From CALLPQ01 sp964421675 (GTDB taxonomy: Bacteria > Pseudomonadota > Alphaproteobacteria > Caulobacterales > Parvularculaceae), in contig CAYQXV010000003.1 in assembly GCA_964421675.1 (NCBI GenBank), positions 1-64,000 of the forward strand: a DNA stretch of 64,000 nucleotides. The letters are read 5' to 3'. A model generated the notes under the pieces. It was not told the origin of the DNA. It searched no databases and saw only the letters and a list, made by a program, of their open reading frames with translations. Positions 33,444 to 42,428 of this stretch are shown one piece after another (position 1 is the first letter of the stretch; the number at the start of each line of letters is the position of its first letter). A program made the translations under genes and the position numbers.

Positions 33444-34868
33444 ATGGCCAACCATACAGTTGATCTCGTCGTAATTGGCGCCGGACCCGGCGGTTATGTT
33501 GCTGCAATCAGGGCCAGTCAGCTCGGCCTGAAAACTGCGATTATTGAGCGCGAGCATCTTGGCGGTGTTTGCTTGAATTGGGGATGTATCCCTACCAAGG
33601 CGCTTTTACGCACCGCAGAAGTCTATACCAATATGAAGCATGCGGATGCATTTGGTCTGAAAGCTGAGAAGATTGGCTTCGATATTGATGCGATTGTTAA
33701 ACGCTCACGCGGGGTTGCAAACCAGCTATCGGGCGGCATTGGCTATCTGATGAAGAAACATAAAATTCAGGTGATTGATGGCGCAGCAACGTTGGCGAAA
33801 AGCACAAATGGGAGCGGCGCGCCCATCGTCAATGTAAAAACCAAAGCGGGAACGGATGTTGTGACCGCAAAGCATGTGATTGTCGCAACTGGCGCGCGCG
33901 CACGCACCATACCTGCTGCAGGTTTGGAACCGGATGGTAAATTCATCTGGACCGCGAAAGAAGCCATGGTGCCAGATACAATGCCTAAATCCTTATTGGT
34001 TATTGGCTCCGGGGCGATCGGCATTGAGTTTGCCAGTTTTTATAATGCATTAGGAGCGCAAACGACCGTTGTTGAAATGGTAGACCGTGTTTTACCGGCT
34101 GAGGATGCTGAAATTTCTAAATTCGCGGAAAAGTCATTCAAGAAACAAGGCATGGATATTTTGACCAGTGCCAAAGTTGAAAAAATTGAAAAAGGCGACA
34201 AGACCGTCAAAGCGACCATCACGCTGAAAGATGGAAAAACAAAAACAATTGAGGTGGAGCGGATTGTTTTGGCAATCGGGATTGTTGGCAATACCGAAAA
34301 TCTAGGATTAGAATCTCTTGGCGTGAAGATTGATCGCGGTCACATCGAGGTCAATGAATGGCTGGAAACGAATGTGAAGGGTCTTTATGCGATTGGCGAT
34401 GTTGTGGGTGCGCCGTGGCTTGCCCATAAAGCGTCCCATGAAGGGGTCATCTGTGTAGAGAAAATTACCGGTCAAAATAATGTACATCCGCTGAACACTG
34501 ACCTCATTCCAGGATGTACCTATTGCCACCCACAAGTGGCGAGCGTTGGGTTAACCGAGGATGCGGCCAAAAAAGCTGGCTATAAAGTCAAGGTCGGACG
34601 GTTTCCGTTCTCCGGGAATGGCAAGGCAATCGCCCTTGGTGAGCCTGAGGGGTTGGTTAAAACGGTCTTCGATGAAAAAACCGGCGAGCTGCTGGGGGCC
34701 CATTTAATCGGTGCGGAAGTCACCGAGCTTATTCAAGGCTTTGGCCTGGCAAAAACATTGGAGGCCACAGAAGAAGATTTGATGCATACTGTGTTCCCCC
34801 ATCCAACCTTGTCAGAAATGATGCACGAAAGTGTCCTTGATGCCTATGGTCAGGTAATTCACAGCTAA
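33444..34868 (+). CDS. lpd: Dihydrolipoyl dehydrogenase
   Basis: Lpd is the E3 flavoprotein of pyruvate and 2-oxoglutarate dehydrogenases and the glycine cleavage system. The FAD motif IGAGPGGYVAAIRA, the redox disulfide GGVCLNWGCIPTKAL (Cys near 43 and 48), the NAD motif VIGSGAIGIEFASF and the dimer-interface HPHPTLSEMMHE-like C-terminus (here FPHPTLSE) are all present. The product has 474 residues. The frame is open upstream to 33291, but the ATG at 33444, after GCGGAG, gives the family start. No E1 or E2 gene is near, so it is a free-standing E3. A lipoprotein gene follows after 15 bases. Confidence 0.95.
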   Translation: MANHTVDLVVIGAGPGGYVAAIRASQLGLKTAIIEREHLGGVCLNWGCIPTKALLRTAEVYTNMKHADAFGLKAEKIGFDIDAIVKRSRGVANQLSGGIGYLMKKHKIQVIDGAATLAKSTNGSGAPIVNVKTKAGTDVVTAKHVIVATGARARTIPAAGLEPDGKFIWTAKEAMVPDTMPKSLLVIGSGAIGIEFASFYNALGAQTTVVEMVDRVLPAEDAEISKFAEKSFKKQGMDILTSAKVEKIEKGDKTVKATITLKDGKTKTIEVERIVLAIGIVGNTENLGLESLGVKIDRGHIEVNEWLETNVKGLYAIGDVVGAPWLAHKASHEGVICVEKITGQNNVHPLNTDLIPGCTYCHPQVASVGLTEDAAKKAGYKVKVGRFPFSGNGKAIALGEPEGLVKTVFDEKTGELLGAHLIGAEVTELIQGFGLAKTLEATEEDLMHTVFPHPTLSEMMHESVLDAYGQVIHS

Positions 34869-34883
34869 ACGGGGTAGTCGTTC

Positions 34884-35543
34884 ATGGTGTTACAAAAACC
34901 ATCTTTATTCTGGTCTGTCTTGTTGGTTGCCCTAACGGTATTTTTATCTGCATGCGGAGATAAAAATGCTAAAGCTAGAGACGGAAAAAATATTGATGAG
35001 AACACATTTGTCTCAGAATATTTTGCTCTTCGGATGCAAAAACCAGACAGCTGGGCGATGCTCGAATCTGATCAAAATGAAAACCTGATGGATAATGGCC
35101 GTTCACTTGCCGCAGGGTCAAATCGTTCTCTTGAGAAAACCCTTGAGGCCTCCGTTGAAAACACAGTGACGTTGGCGACATTTATCAAATATGACCCCTC
35201 ATTGAATGTGCGTGAAAATCCTTCTGTGATCACAATTGCAGAAAATGTGAAATCGTTTCCAGATGTCAAAACCAGCGCTCAATATTTTGACCATTTTAAA
35301 ATGCTAGCCGCTCAAACACAGTTTGATTATCAATATGGTGATGAATATCAACAGGTCATGATTGGCGGTCAGCCATTCGACCTCATGGAAGTAAAAATTG
35401 GGTTGGGCGGTAATTATGTTGCGCAACGCTATTATGCAGCGCGTTATAAGGACTATATGCTGGTATTTATAGAGACCTGGATCAATGATACCTATGCAGA
35501 AGAGTCAAAATCGATTATAAATTCCATAGAATTAGGCTGGTAA
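34884..35543 (+). CDS. Lipoprotein of unknown function
   Basis: The 219-residue product has a lipoprotein signal peptide: hydrophobic LFWSVLLVALTVFLSAC with a perfect lipobox LSAC, Cys near residue 24. The mature part is Asn/Glu/Gln-rich, with aromatic beta-like stretches (QYFDHFKMLAAQTQFDYQYG, NYVAQRYYAARYKDYMLVF), reminiscent of PsbP/DUF1795-like domains. That resemblance is weak and I do not claim it. It lies 15 bases after lpd and 36 bases before the Kazal lipoprotein, so all three may be one transcript, although lpd is cytoplasmic and the other two are exported. Confidence 0.8.
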   Translation: MVLQKPSLFWSVLLVALTVFLSACGDKNAKARDGKNIDENTFVSEYFALRMQKPDSWAMLESDQNENLMDNGRSLAAGSNRSLEKTLEASVENTVTLATFIKYDPSLNVRENPSVITIAENVKSFPDVKTSAQYFDHFKMLAAQTQFDYQYGDEYQQVMIGGQPFDLMEVKIGLGGNYVAQRYYAARYKDYMLVFIETWINDTYAEESKSIINSIELGW

Positions 35544-35579
35544 TTGGGGTTGGTCTTTGATTTCTGTGGGGAGATATCT

Positions 35580-35999
35580 ATGCGATATCTATTGTTCTTA
35601 CCGAGAGTTTTAACGAACCTAAAAATGCATTGGCTTGCGTCATTGCAACTTATTGTTGTGTGTATGGTTGGATTGATTGCCGCTTGCACGCAAACGGAAA
35701 CCGCCTCTTCCGGGTCGCAATCGTCAACGTCTTCATCTTCTGCAACAAGTTTTGCGGCGACCGGCGATATGTGTAGCGGCATTGCCGCCATTCAATGTCA
35801 GTCTGAGGATGATTATTGTTCAATGGCGAGCGGCGTATGCCTGCAGATTGCTGATGCTGCTGGCACCTGTCAGCCCAAGCCTCAGGCGTGCACTCGCGAT
35901 TACCGTCCGGTTTGTGGATGTGATGGGCAAACCTATTCCAATAGCTGCGTGGCCATGGCGCTGGGCGTTAATGTTGCCAGCATTGGTGAGTGCTCCTAA
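35580..35999 (+). CDS. Kazal-type protease-inhibitor domain lipoprotein
   Basis: The 139-residue exported protein has a hydrophobic LASLQLIVVCMVGLIAAC ending in the lipobox IAAC, then a Ser/Thr-rich spacer. A Cys-rich region (MCSGIAAIQC, DDYCSMASGVC) leads to a C-terminal Kazal domain with the hallmark YRPVCGCDGQTYSNSC and final IGEC. Kazal domains in animals inhibit serine proteases, and bacterial copies are generally uncharacterised. GGGGAGA before the ATG at 35580 fixes the start, and the open frame upstream (to 35544) is spurious. It follows another lipoprotein by 36 bases. Confidence 0.85.
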   Translation: MRYLLFLPRVLTNLKMHWLASLQLIVVCMVGLIAACTQTETASSGSQSSTSSSSATSFAATGDMCSGIAAIQCQSEDDYCSMASGVCLQIADAAGTCQPKPQACTRDYRPVCGCDGQTYSNSCVAMALGVNVASIGECS

Positions 36000-36070
36000 C
36001 AAGCTGATCTGCTATCTCAGTACCAGTTTTGTAGAGTGGGTTTTCGGGCCGCCTTTAAATTTAGATCCGC

Positions 36071-37450
36071 TTAAAACTTAAATTTGCGTTTTATTCTGAA
36101 CGGCGTCATCGCGCGGGCAGCCCGGCTCTCTGAATGCATCAGTTTTGGCAGGCTCAGGGCAGAAACGCTGAACGCTGCTTCCGTCTCTTGGCTGCGTGCA
36201 ATGCGTTTGCCGAACCAATGGCGCGCATAACGGGGAAACTGGAAATCCCGGCAAATCAAGACTTCCCAAGGCAAAAGAAGAGACCGTGAATAACGTGGTC
36301 CTTGCACAGACTTTTGGTCGCCATTGCGGGTCGCCTCATCAATGCGGGCGAGTTTGGCCTCAATGCCCATGGCCAACCCAAATCGGTCGAGACTAAAGGC
36401 AATGGAAATAGCATCAATCTTTCGCTGGTTTAACGGTGGATGGTTGGCGGCCAACCGTTCATGGGTCGCATCTTCAACAAAGCAACCAATATCGCCGCCT
36501 TCCAGAGACAGCACGGAAACGAGGGTATCGCGCTCAAACTTGCCCAGCGCATCCACATGTTGCTCGATCAGTCCTTGCGTTAAAAAGGGCAGCTGGAGTT
36601 CATTGCGTCCCCAAACTGTGTCCGCTTCATAGACCGAGCCCCAGCCCCACCCTCTAAGCTTTACCGGTTGGATGCGCGCGGGGCCATCAAGGCTAATGGC
36701 GTGAACGCCTTCATTACTGAGCGCGAAGAGACCGCCCGTATTGTGAATGAGCGGGTGTTTGACATTGAGGTTGCCAAGGTCTGTTTGCACCTCATCACCG
36801 GGATAATAGCGGGTAAGGCCAGACGGTTTACTGTCCTGGCGTATGCCCCCGCCATACCGAAACTCACTTGTTTCCCGGTTGACGTGACATTGAATATCTA
36901 GCCGGTAATCGGCACCGGCATCAAAGTTTGCGTCGCGAATTTTCCCCGCCCACGGGCCGCGCCCAAACGGTTGTAGTTCTGCAAGAATTTCGATGAAAAT
37001 ACCGCTTGCGTCATGGGTTGCGGTGGTCACCATTTTTTTCAGCCCAAGATGGATGAAATCATTTCCATCGGGGTGTTGAACATAAATGCTCCCCATTTCG
37101 CCGGAGCGGCGGACCGAACTTTGGTCGGTCTCAAAGGCGGAGACATCGACCAATCCGGGGCGAATTTTTTGCATTTGCCCCCGTAAAAAGGTGGTCAGCG
37201 CTGAGGGTAGAAAAAAGGTGAACTGCGCGTCGTGGCGGTCGGGCAGGCCTTGATAGAAGCCTGTCTGTTGATCGCGCTCGGCATTATTATCATGCAGGCA
37301 AATCATCTCACGGCCGCGATTGCGGTAGCTTAGCAAGACAACGGACTGGTGCTGGGTTAGCGCCATCGGGCTGGCATTGCGAAAAACCGTCGCCCTGCCG
37401 CTCGCAACCGGTGAGCCTTGCTCGGTGAGATGTATCCCTGACATTTGCAT
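36071..37450 (-). CDS. Uncharacterised 459-residue protein
   Basis: I do not recognise this protein. It has no signal peptide and no membrane helix. The middle (about 120-290) is rich in short beta-type segments with Gly, His and Asp (VQHPDGNDFIHLGLKK, RLDIQCHVNRETSEFRYGGG, RGWGWGSVYEADTVWGRNEL), suggesting a large beta-rich or lipocalin-like fold. The C-terminal 60 residues are basic (PFRIKRKFKF). Two nearby ATGs (37450 and 37444) can start it. It lies 97 bases downstream of carB on the same strand and converges with the Kazal gene. The long open frame and normal composition support a real gene. Confidence 0.7.
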   Translation of the reverse strand: MQMSGIHLTEQGSPVASGRATVFRNASPMALTQHQSVVLLSYRNRGREMICLHDNNAERDQQTGFYQGLPDRHDAQFTFFLPSALTTFLRGQMQKIRPGLVDVSAFETDQSSVRRSGEMGSIYVQHPDGNDFIHLGLKKMVTTATHDASGIFIEILAELQPFGRGPWAGKIRDANFDAGADYRLDIQCHVNRETSEFRYGGGIRQDSKPSGLTRYYPGDEVQTDLGNLNVKHPLIHNTGGLFALSNEGVHAISLDGPARIQPVKLRGWGWGSVYEADTVWGRNELQLPFLTQGLIEQHVDALGKFERDTLVSVLSLEGGDIGCFVEDATHERLAANHPPLNQRKIDAISIAFSLDRFGLAMGIEAKLARIDEATRNGDQKSVQGPRYSRSLLLPWEVLICRDFQFPRYARHWFGKRIARSQETEAAFSVSALSLPKLMHSESRAARAMTPFRIKRKFKF

Positions 37451-37547
37451 GTGAAAGCCCTCAAATACCCCGGCTGGGACTGCCCGCGCTTGTCCCTCTC
37501 ATGGCCGAAACATTAATGCGGACAGAGCGGTGCAGCAAGCGGCTAAT

Positions 37548-40500
37548 TTAAAAGTTATCTACAGGTGCTGGCGCTGGGGCGAGGTCTGGGAAGTAGTCCT
37601 GCACGGGGCTGACATCGAGGCTATCATCGCGCATGGCTTTGATGGCTCGAACGGCGGCACGCGCGCCGGCGGCAGTCGTGATGCAGGGGATTTTCTGTTT
37701 AAGGGCGGTGGTGCGGATAGACCGCGAGTCTTCAACCGACTGCGCGCCTTCTGTGGTGTTAAATACCAAATGCACGTCGCCATTTTTCAATGCGTCCACA
37801 ATATGGGGTCTGCCTTCGAGGACTTTGTTAATGTGCGCGACATCGAGCCCTTTTGATTTGAAAAAATTTGCAGTTCCCGCCGTTGCGATCAAGGTGAACC
37901 CCATGGTGAGAAGTGCGTTGGCGGGATCAACCAATCCCTCCTTATCGCTGTCCTTTAAAGAGATGAATACGCAGCCGGTTGTTGGCATTTGCGCGCCAGC
38001 CCCGAGCAGGCTTTTTGCGCGGGCACGCGCGAAATTTCGATCAAGCCCCATCACTTCCCCGGTCGAGCGCATTTCCGGTCCAAGGACAGTATCAACGCCG
38101 GCAAAGCGCGCGAAGGGAAACACCACTTCTTTTACCGCGGTATGGGGAATATTTCCATTGCGTTCCCCCAGTCCCAGGTCTGCCAGCGTATGTCCCGCCA
38201 TAACTTTTGCTGCGAGGCTTGCAATAGGCAGGCCCGTTGTTTTGGCAACAAAGGGTACCGTGCGCGAGGCTCTCGGATTAACCTCCAGAATGAAAATGTC
38301 CTCATCCTTGATGGCATATTGTACATTCATCAGGCCGACGACACCAAGCGCTAGGCCTAGTTTTCGCGTTTGGTCCTCAAGATTTGCAATGGTCCGATCA
38401 CTGAGGGTGTAGGGCGGCAATGAACAAGCGCTATCACCGGAATGCACGCCCGCTTCTTCAATATGTTCCATCACCCCGGCAATAAAGACTGACTTGCCGT
38501 CACAGATCGCATCAACATCAACCTCCACGGCATTTTGTAAATATTGATCAAGCAGCAATGGTTGCCCCGGTGTGATATCAATTTGCGCCGTTAGAAGATA
38601 TTTTTTCAATGCTTCTTCATGATGGATGATTTCCATGGCCCGCCCGCCAAGCACATAAGAGGGCCGCGTTACCAGCGGATAGCCAACTTGCTTGGCAGCA
38701 TCCAGCGCATCATCGCGTGAGGGCGCTGTTGCATTATTGGGTTGTTTCAATCCAATTTTTTCTATCAGTTTTTGAAATCTCTCACGATCTTCCGCAAGGT
38801 CGATGGCATCAAAGGGTGTACCCAAAAGCGATACACCTTCTGCCTCAAGAATTTCGGCAAGTTTTAATGGGGTTTGACCACCATATTGCACAATGACACC
38901 GGCAAGTTCGCCGCGTGAGCGCTCTTCTTCTACGATATCGAGAACATTTTCATCCGTAAGCGGTTCAAAATATAAACGGTCCGACGTGTCATAGTCTGTT
39001 GATACTGTTTCGGGGTTGCAATTGACCATGATCGATTCAACACCAATATCAGCAAGGGCAAAGGCGGCATGGCAACAGCAATAATCAAACTCAATGCCTT
39101 GGCCAATTCGGTTTGGCCCTCCGCCCAGAATGATTACCTTTTTGCGGTCAGAGGGCTGTGCTTCATTGCTCAAAAAGCCGTCCGTGGCTGGCTCATAAGT
39201 TGAATACATATAAGGGGTGATTGCGCGAAACTCCGCAGCGCAGGTGTCAACACGTTTGAATATGGGGGTTACGCCAAGCTTGCGGCGATGGGCGCGCACC
39301 TCGGCCTGTGTGCCATCGCTAAGCTCTGCGAGGCGCTGATCAGAAAATCCCATTGCCTTCAGACGGCGCAAGCGCGTGGGATCAGCGGGGATGCCCTCGC
39401 GTGAGACTTCGTTCTCTGTACTGATAATGGATTCAATTTGTTCCAAAAACCAGGGGTCATAGCTGGTGATTGCGCGCACCTGATCGATTGGCAGGCCGTG
39501 CCGGAAGGCTTGTGCCGCAACCCGCAAACGGTCCGGTGTTGGTGCGGCAAGGGCTGCGCGAAATGCATTCATATCGTCGCCCTGACCAAGACCGGGAACA
39601 TCGATCGGATCTAACCCGCTCAATCCGGTTTCCATAGAGCGCATGGCTTTTTGCAGGGATTCAGCAAATCCTCTGCCAATGGCCATCACTTCGCCAACAG
39701 ATTTCATGGCGGTTGTCAGGGTGTTTTCTGCGCCCGGGAATTTTTCAAATGCAAAGCGGGGAATTTTGGTGACGACATAATCAATGGTCGGCTCAAACGC
39801 CGCCGGGGTTGCGCGGGTAATGTCATTATCAAGTTCGTCGAGTGTGTATCCAACTGCAAGCTTTGCGGCGATGCGGGCAATGGGAAAGCCTGTTGCTTTC
39901 GAGGCCAGCGCCGATGACCGAGAAACGCGCGGGTTCATTTCGATGACCACCAGTCGGCCATTATCCGGGTTTACGGCAAATTGAACATTGGACCCACCGG
40001 TCTCGACGCCAATCTCGCGCAGCACGGCAATCGAGGCCGATCTCATGATCTGATATTCTTTGTCGGTGAGGGTTAGGGCCGGGGCGACGGTTATCGAATC
40101 GCCAGTATGGACACCCATGGGGTCGATATTTTCAATCGCACAAATGATGATGCAATTATCGGCCTGGTCGCGAACGACCTCCATTTCAAACTCTTTCCAG
40201 CCCAGCAAGCTCTCATCAATCAGCACCTGACCGACCGGAGAGGCATCAATGCCCGAGCGCACAATCTGCTCAAATTCCTCGCGGTTATAAGCAACCCCGC
40301 CGCCGGTCCCGCCGAGGGTAAAGGCGGGTCTGATAATGGCGGGCAAGCCAATCTCGTCGAGGGCCTTAAAGGCATTGTTCACGCCGGTGATTCGGTCATA
40401 TCCGATGATTTGACCCTCATCATTATGGATTGGCGGTGAGGAGACGACGGATGCGCGCGGATTTTCCAGCCCGATCTGCGTCATGGCGGCGCGGAACTTT

Positions 40501-40889
40501 TCCCGGTCTTCGGCTTTTTCGATTGCCTCTCCGCGAGCCCCGATCATTTCCACATTGTAGCGCTCAAGAACGCCCAAGCGTTCAAGGTCCAGTGCGCAAT
40601 TGAGCGCCGTTTGCCCGCCCATGGTGGGCAATAAAGCATCGGGCCGCTCACGGGCGATGATTTTCTCAACATATTCAGGAAGGATTGGCTCGATATAGGT
40701 CGCATCGGCCAGCTCCGGGTCTGTCATGATGGTGGCCGGGTTGGAGTTGACCAGAATCACCCGGTATCCCTCTTCTTTGAGTGCTTTGACGGCCTGAACG
40801 CCGGAATAATCAAACTCACAGGCCTGCCCGATGACGATCGGACCCGCGCCGATTATGAGAATTGATGAAATATCAGTCCGTTTAGGCAT
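37548..40889 (-). CDS. carB: Carbamoyl-phosphate synthase large subunit
   Basis: CarB makes carbamoyl phosphate from bicarbonate, ammonia and two ATP for pyrimidines and arginine. The 1113 residues show the expected duplicated layout. The first ATP-grasp half (about 1-400) begins ISSILIIGAGPIVIGQACEFD. An oligomerisation segment follows. The second half (about 570-950) begins KKVIILGGGPNRIGQGIEFD, and the C-terminal MGS-like regulatory domain ends near 1090. Each half has its own EMNPRVSRSS or EVNPRASRT metal-site motif. The small subunit carA is not adjacent, since upstream lie a non-coding stretch with an assembly gap and then pyrD. It is slightly longer than usual at the C-terminus. Confidence 0.98.
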   Translation of the reverse strand: MPKRTDISSILIIGAGPIVIGQACEFDYSGVQAVKALKEEGYRVILVNSNPATIMTDPELADATYIEPILPEYVEKIIARERPDALLPTMGGQTALNCALDLERLGVLERYNVEMIGARGEAIEKAEDREKFRAAMTQIGLENPRASVVSSPPIHNDEGQIIGYDRITGVNNAFKALDEIGLPAIIRPAFTLGGTGGGVAYNREEFEQIVRSGIDASPVGQVLIDESLLGWKEFEMEVVRDQADNCIIICAIENIDPMGVHTGDSITVAPALTLTDKEYQIMRSASIAVLREIGVETGGSNVQFAVNPDNGRLVVIEMNPRVSRSSALASKATGFPIARIAAKLAVGYTLDELDNDITRATPAAFEPTIDYVVTKIPRFAFEKFPGAENTLTTAMKSVGEVMAIGRGFAESLQKAMRSMETGLSGLDPIDVPGLGQGDDMNAFRAALAAPTPDRLRVAAQAFRHGLPIDQVRAITSYDPWFLEQIESIISTENEVSREGIPADPTRLRRLKAMGFSDQRLAELSDGTQAEVRAHRRKLGVTPIFKRVDTCAAEFRAITPYMYSTYEPATDGFLSNEAQPSDRKKVIILGGGPNRIGQGIEFDYCCCHAAFALADIGVESIMVNCNPETVSTDYDTSDRLYFEPLTDENVLDIVEEERSRGELAGVIVQYGGQTPLKLAEILEAEGVSLLGTPFDAIDLAEDRERFQKLIEKIGLKQPNNATAPSRDDALDAAKQVGYPLVTRPSYVLGGRAMEIIHHEEALKKYLLTAQIDITPGQPLLLDQYLQNAVEVDVDAICDGKSVFIAGVMEHIEEAGVHSGDSACSLPPYTLSDRTIANLEDQTRKLGLALGVVGLMNVQYAIKDEDIFILEVNPRASRTVPFVAKTTGLPIASLAAKVMAGHTLADLGLGERNGNIPHTAVKEVVFPFARFAGVDTVLGPEMRSTGEVMGLDRNFARARAKSLLGAGAQMPTTGCVFISLKDSDKEGLVDPANALLTMGFTLIATAGTANFFKSKGLDVAHINKVLEGRPHIVDALKNGDVHLVFNTTEGAQSVEDSRSIRTTALKQKIPCITTAAGARAAVRAIKAMRDDSLDVSPVQDYFPDLAPAPAPVDNF

Positions 40890-41044
40890 AAGTCACTCGC
40901 ACACAAGGGCCCGCTAGAGGAGGAGGTAGGGGCTATGCCCTACAGCCTGTCCAAGCGGGATGATTCGGAGAATCGATACAGTTTTGGCTAAAGCGATCTC
41001 TTATGTGAAATCTGTGCAGCTGGCAACGATGTTTTATCCAAGGG

Positions 41045-41254
41045 AGGGCAGAAATTTACCGTGCATGGGGGCAATCCGGCCCACATTATTAATTCGGGTN
41101 NNNNNNNNNNNNNNNNNNNNNNNNNNNNNNNNNNNNNNNNNNNNNNNNNNNNNNNNNNNNNNNNNNNNNNNNNNNNNNNNNNNNNNNNNNNNNNNNNNNA
41201 GGGCAGAAATTTACCGTGCATGGGGGCAATCCGGCCCACATTATTAATTCGGGT
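41045..41254. repeat. Identical 55-bp sequences on both sides of an N gap
   Basis: The 55 bases at 41045-41099 recur exactly at 41200-41254, directly touching the two ends of the 100-N run. This is the pattern left when two overlapping contig ends are joined by a placeholder without merging. The region is upstream of carB and non-coding, so removing one copy and the N would leave a contiguous sequence 155 bases shorter. Confidence 0.93.
41100..41199. other. Assembly gap (100 N), probably artificial
   Basis: Exactly 100 N between identical 55-bp flanks. No sequence is likely to be missing. The whole non-coding stretch 40890-41336 holds this gap, its flanks and the 15-bp repeats at the pyrD stop, and I see no gene in it. 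Confidence 0.95.
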
Positions 41255-41300
41255 ACTGATGATAGGTGCGCGCAGAGATTTCTGGCATGGGTCGATATGG

Positions 41301-41345
41301 CCCCCTTTAAAAGGGCCCCCCTTAAAAGGGCCCCCCTTAAAAGGG
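41301..41345. repeat. Three tandem 15-bp palindromic units at the pyrD stop
   Basis: CCCCCCTTAAAAGGG is repeated without spacing at 41316-41330 and 41331-41345. A first copy (41301-41315) differs by one base (CCCCCTTTAAAAGGG). Each unit is nearly self-complementary (CCCTTTTAAGGG-like), so each could fold. The third unit contains the pyrD stop codon, read on the minus strand at 41337-41339. Most likely it arose by slippage and may act as a transcript end. Confidence 0.9.
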
Positions 41346-42428
41346 ATTGCTCCCAACCGCCTGACGAAGTGTTGCAAATCCATCGGCTTCCAGAAAATCA
41401 GGCAGGGATTTAACGATGGTGCGAACAAGGCTGGGCCCTTGATAGATCAATCCGGTGTAAAGTTGCACAAGGCGCGCACCGGCCTGGATTTTCGTATAGG
41501 CATCGCGCGGGGATGATATCCCGCCAACACCAATCAGGGGTATTTCTGGTCCCAAAGCTTGATAAAACTCGCTGAGTTTGCGGGTGGAGGCTTCAAAAAG
41601 TGGCTTGCCAGAAAGACCGCCCGCTTGCGATGCATGCTCGGAGCGTAAAGAGGGTGCCCGCGCGAGGGTTGTGTTGGAGACAATAAGCCCATCAATCCCA
41701 AGCGATTGGACGGCGCAGGCAATGTCGGTAACATCCTCGTCGGTAAGGTCGGGCGCGACTTTGAGAAAGACTGCAGGGCTTGAGTGGGCCGCGTCGCGCG
41801 CCGCCATGACCCTTGCCAATAATTCCATCAACGAGGATTTGTCTTGCAAGGTGCGCAGGCCCGGTGTGTTGGGCGATGAGATATTGACCGTGCAAAAGTC
41901 TACATGGTCTGCCAGCATGGTGAGACCGGTGACGAAATCTTCAACTCTGTCCTCTGCATCTTTGTTCGCACCAAGATTAATTCCTAAGGGACCGTGCACT
42001 GGGTTGCGTGTTTTTTGATAGGCCGCGATGCGCGCTGTGATGGTATCAAGTCCATCATTGTTGAAGCCGTAGCGATTAATAACAGCTTGATCATCGCGCA
42101 GGCGGAAAACACGCGGTTTATCATTGCCAGCTTGCGGCTTTGGGGTGACCGCGCCAACTTCAACAAAGCCAAAGCCCAGACCATAGCTTCCGGTCATTGC
42201 TTGCGCATTTTTATCAAATCCAGCAGCAAGCCCCAACGGGTTTGGAAAATGCATGCTCGCGACACGCTGTTCTAACCGTGGGTCAGGATTTTCCCGTGCG
42301 ACCGGGCCAAGTCCGCGCGCGAGCATGGCAATCGTTGTTTGATGGGCTTTTTCCGCGTCGAGACCTGTCAGGCTGCGGGCAGCCAGATCTGCGATCGGAA
42401 ACGGGATACGGGGAAACGCGATAGTCAT
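41337..42428 (-). CDS. pyrD: Dihydroorotate dehydrogenase (quinone, class 2)
   Basis: PyrD oxidises dihydroorotate to orotate at the inner membrane, passing electrons to quinone. The 363-residue protein has the class-2 marks: an N-terminal amphipathic segment, PLGLAAGFDKNAQAM, FVEVGAVTPKPQ, NRYGFNNDGLD, NISSPNTPGLRTLQ with the catalytic Ser, and GVGGISSPRDA near the FMN phosphate. Its start overlaps the upstream DUF952 gene by four bases. The last codons fall in the 15-bp repeat. carB lies 448 bases beyond on the same strand, so two pyrimidine genes are near neighbours. Confidence 0.97.
   Translation of the reverse strand: MTIAFPRIPFPIADLAARSLTGLDAEKAHQTTIAMLARGLGPVARENPDPRLEQRVASMHFPNPLGLAAGFDKNAQAMTGSYGLGFGFVEVGAVTPKPQAGNDKPRVFRLRDDQAVINRYGFNNDGLDTITARIAAYQKTRNPVHGPLGINLGANKDAEDRVEDFVTGLTMLADHVDFCTVNISSPNTPGLRTLQDKSSLMELLARVMAARDAAHSSPAVFLKVAPDLTDEDVTDIACAVQSLGIDGLIVSNTTLARAPSLRSEHASQAGGLSGKPLFEASTRKLSEFYQALGPEIPLIGVGGISSPRDAYTKIQAGARLVQLYTGLIYQGPSLVRTIVKSLPDFLEADGFATLRQAVGSNPF

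Noticed and set aside
37633..38412. 259-residue plus-strand frame inside carB
   Set aside because: Antisense to a highly conserved part of carB. Long shadow frames are common here because of codon bias.
41045..41254. Direct repeat as a biological duplication
   Set aside because: Both copies touch the N run exactly, which fits an unmerged contig overlap much better than a real duplication.
40988..41428. Frame with repeated PFKGG peptides near pyrD
   Set aside because: It arises because the 15-bp tandem unit is a multiple of three, and it also crosses the N gap. It is not a gene.
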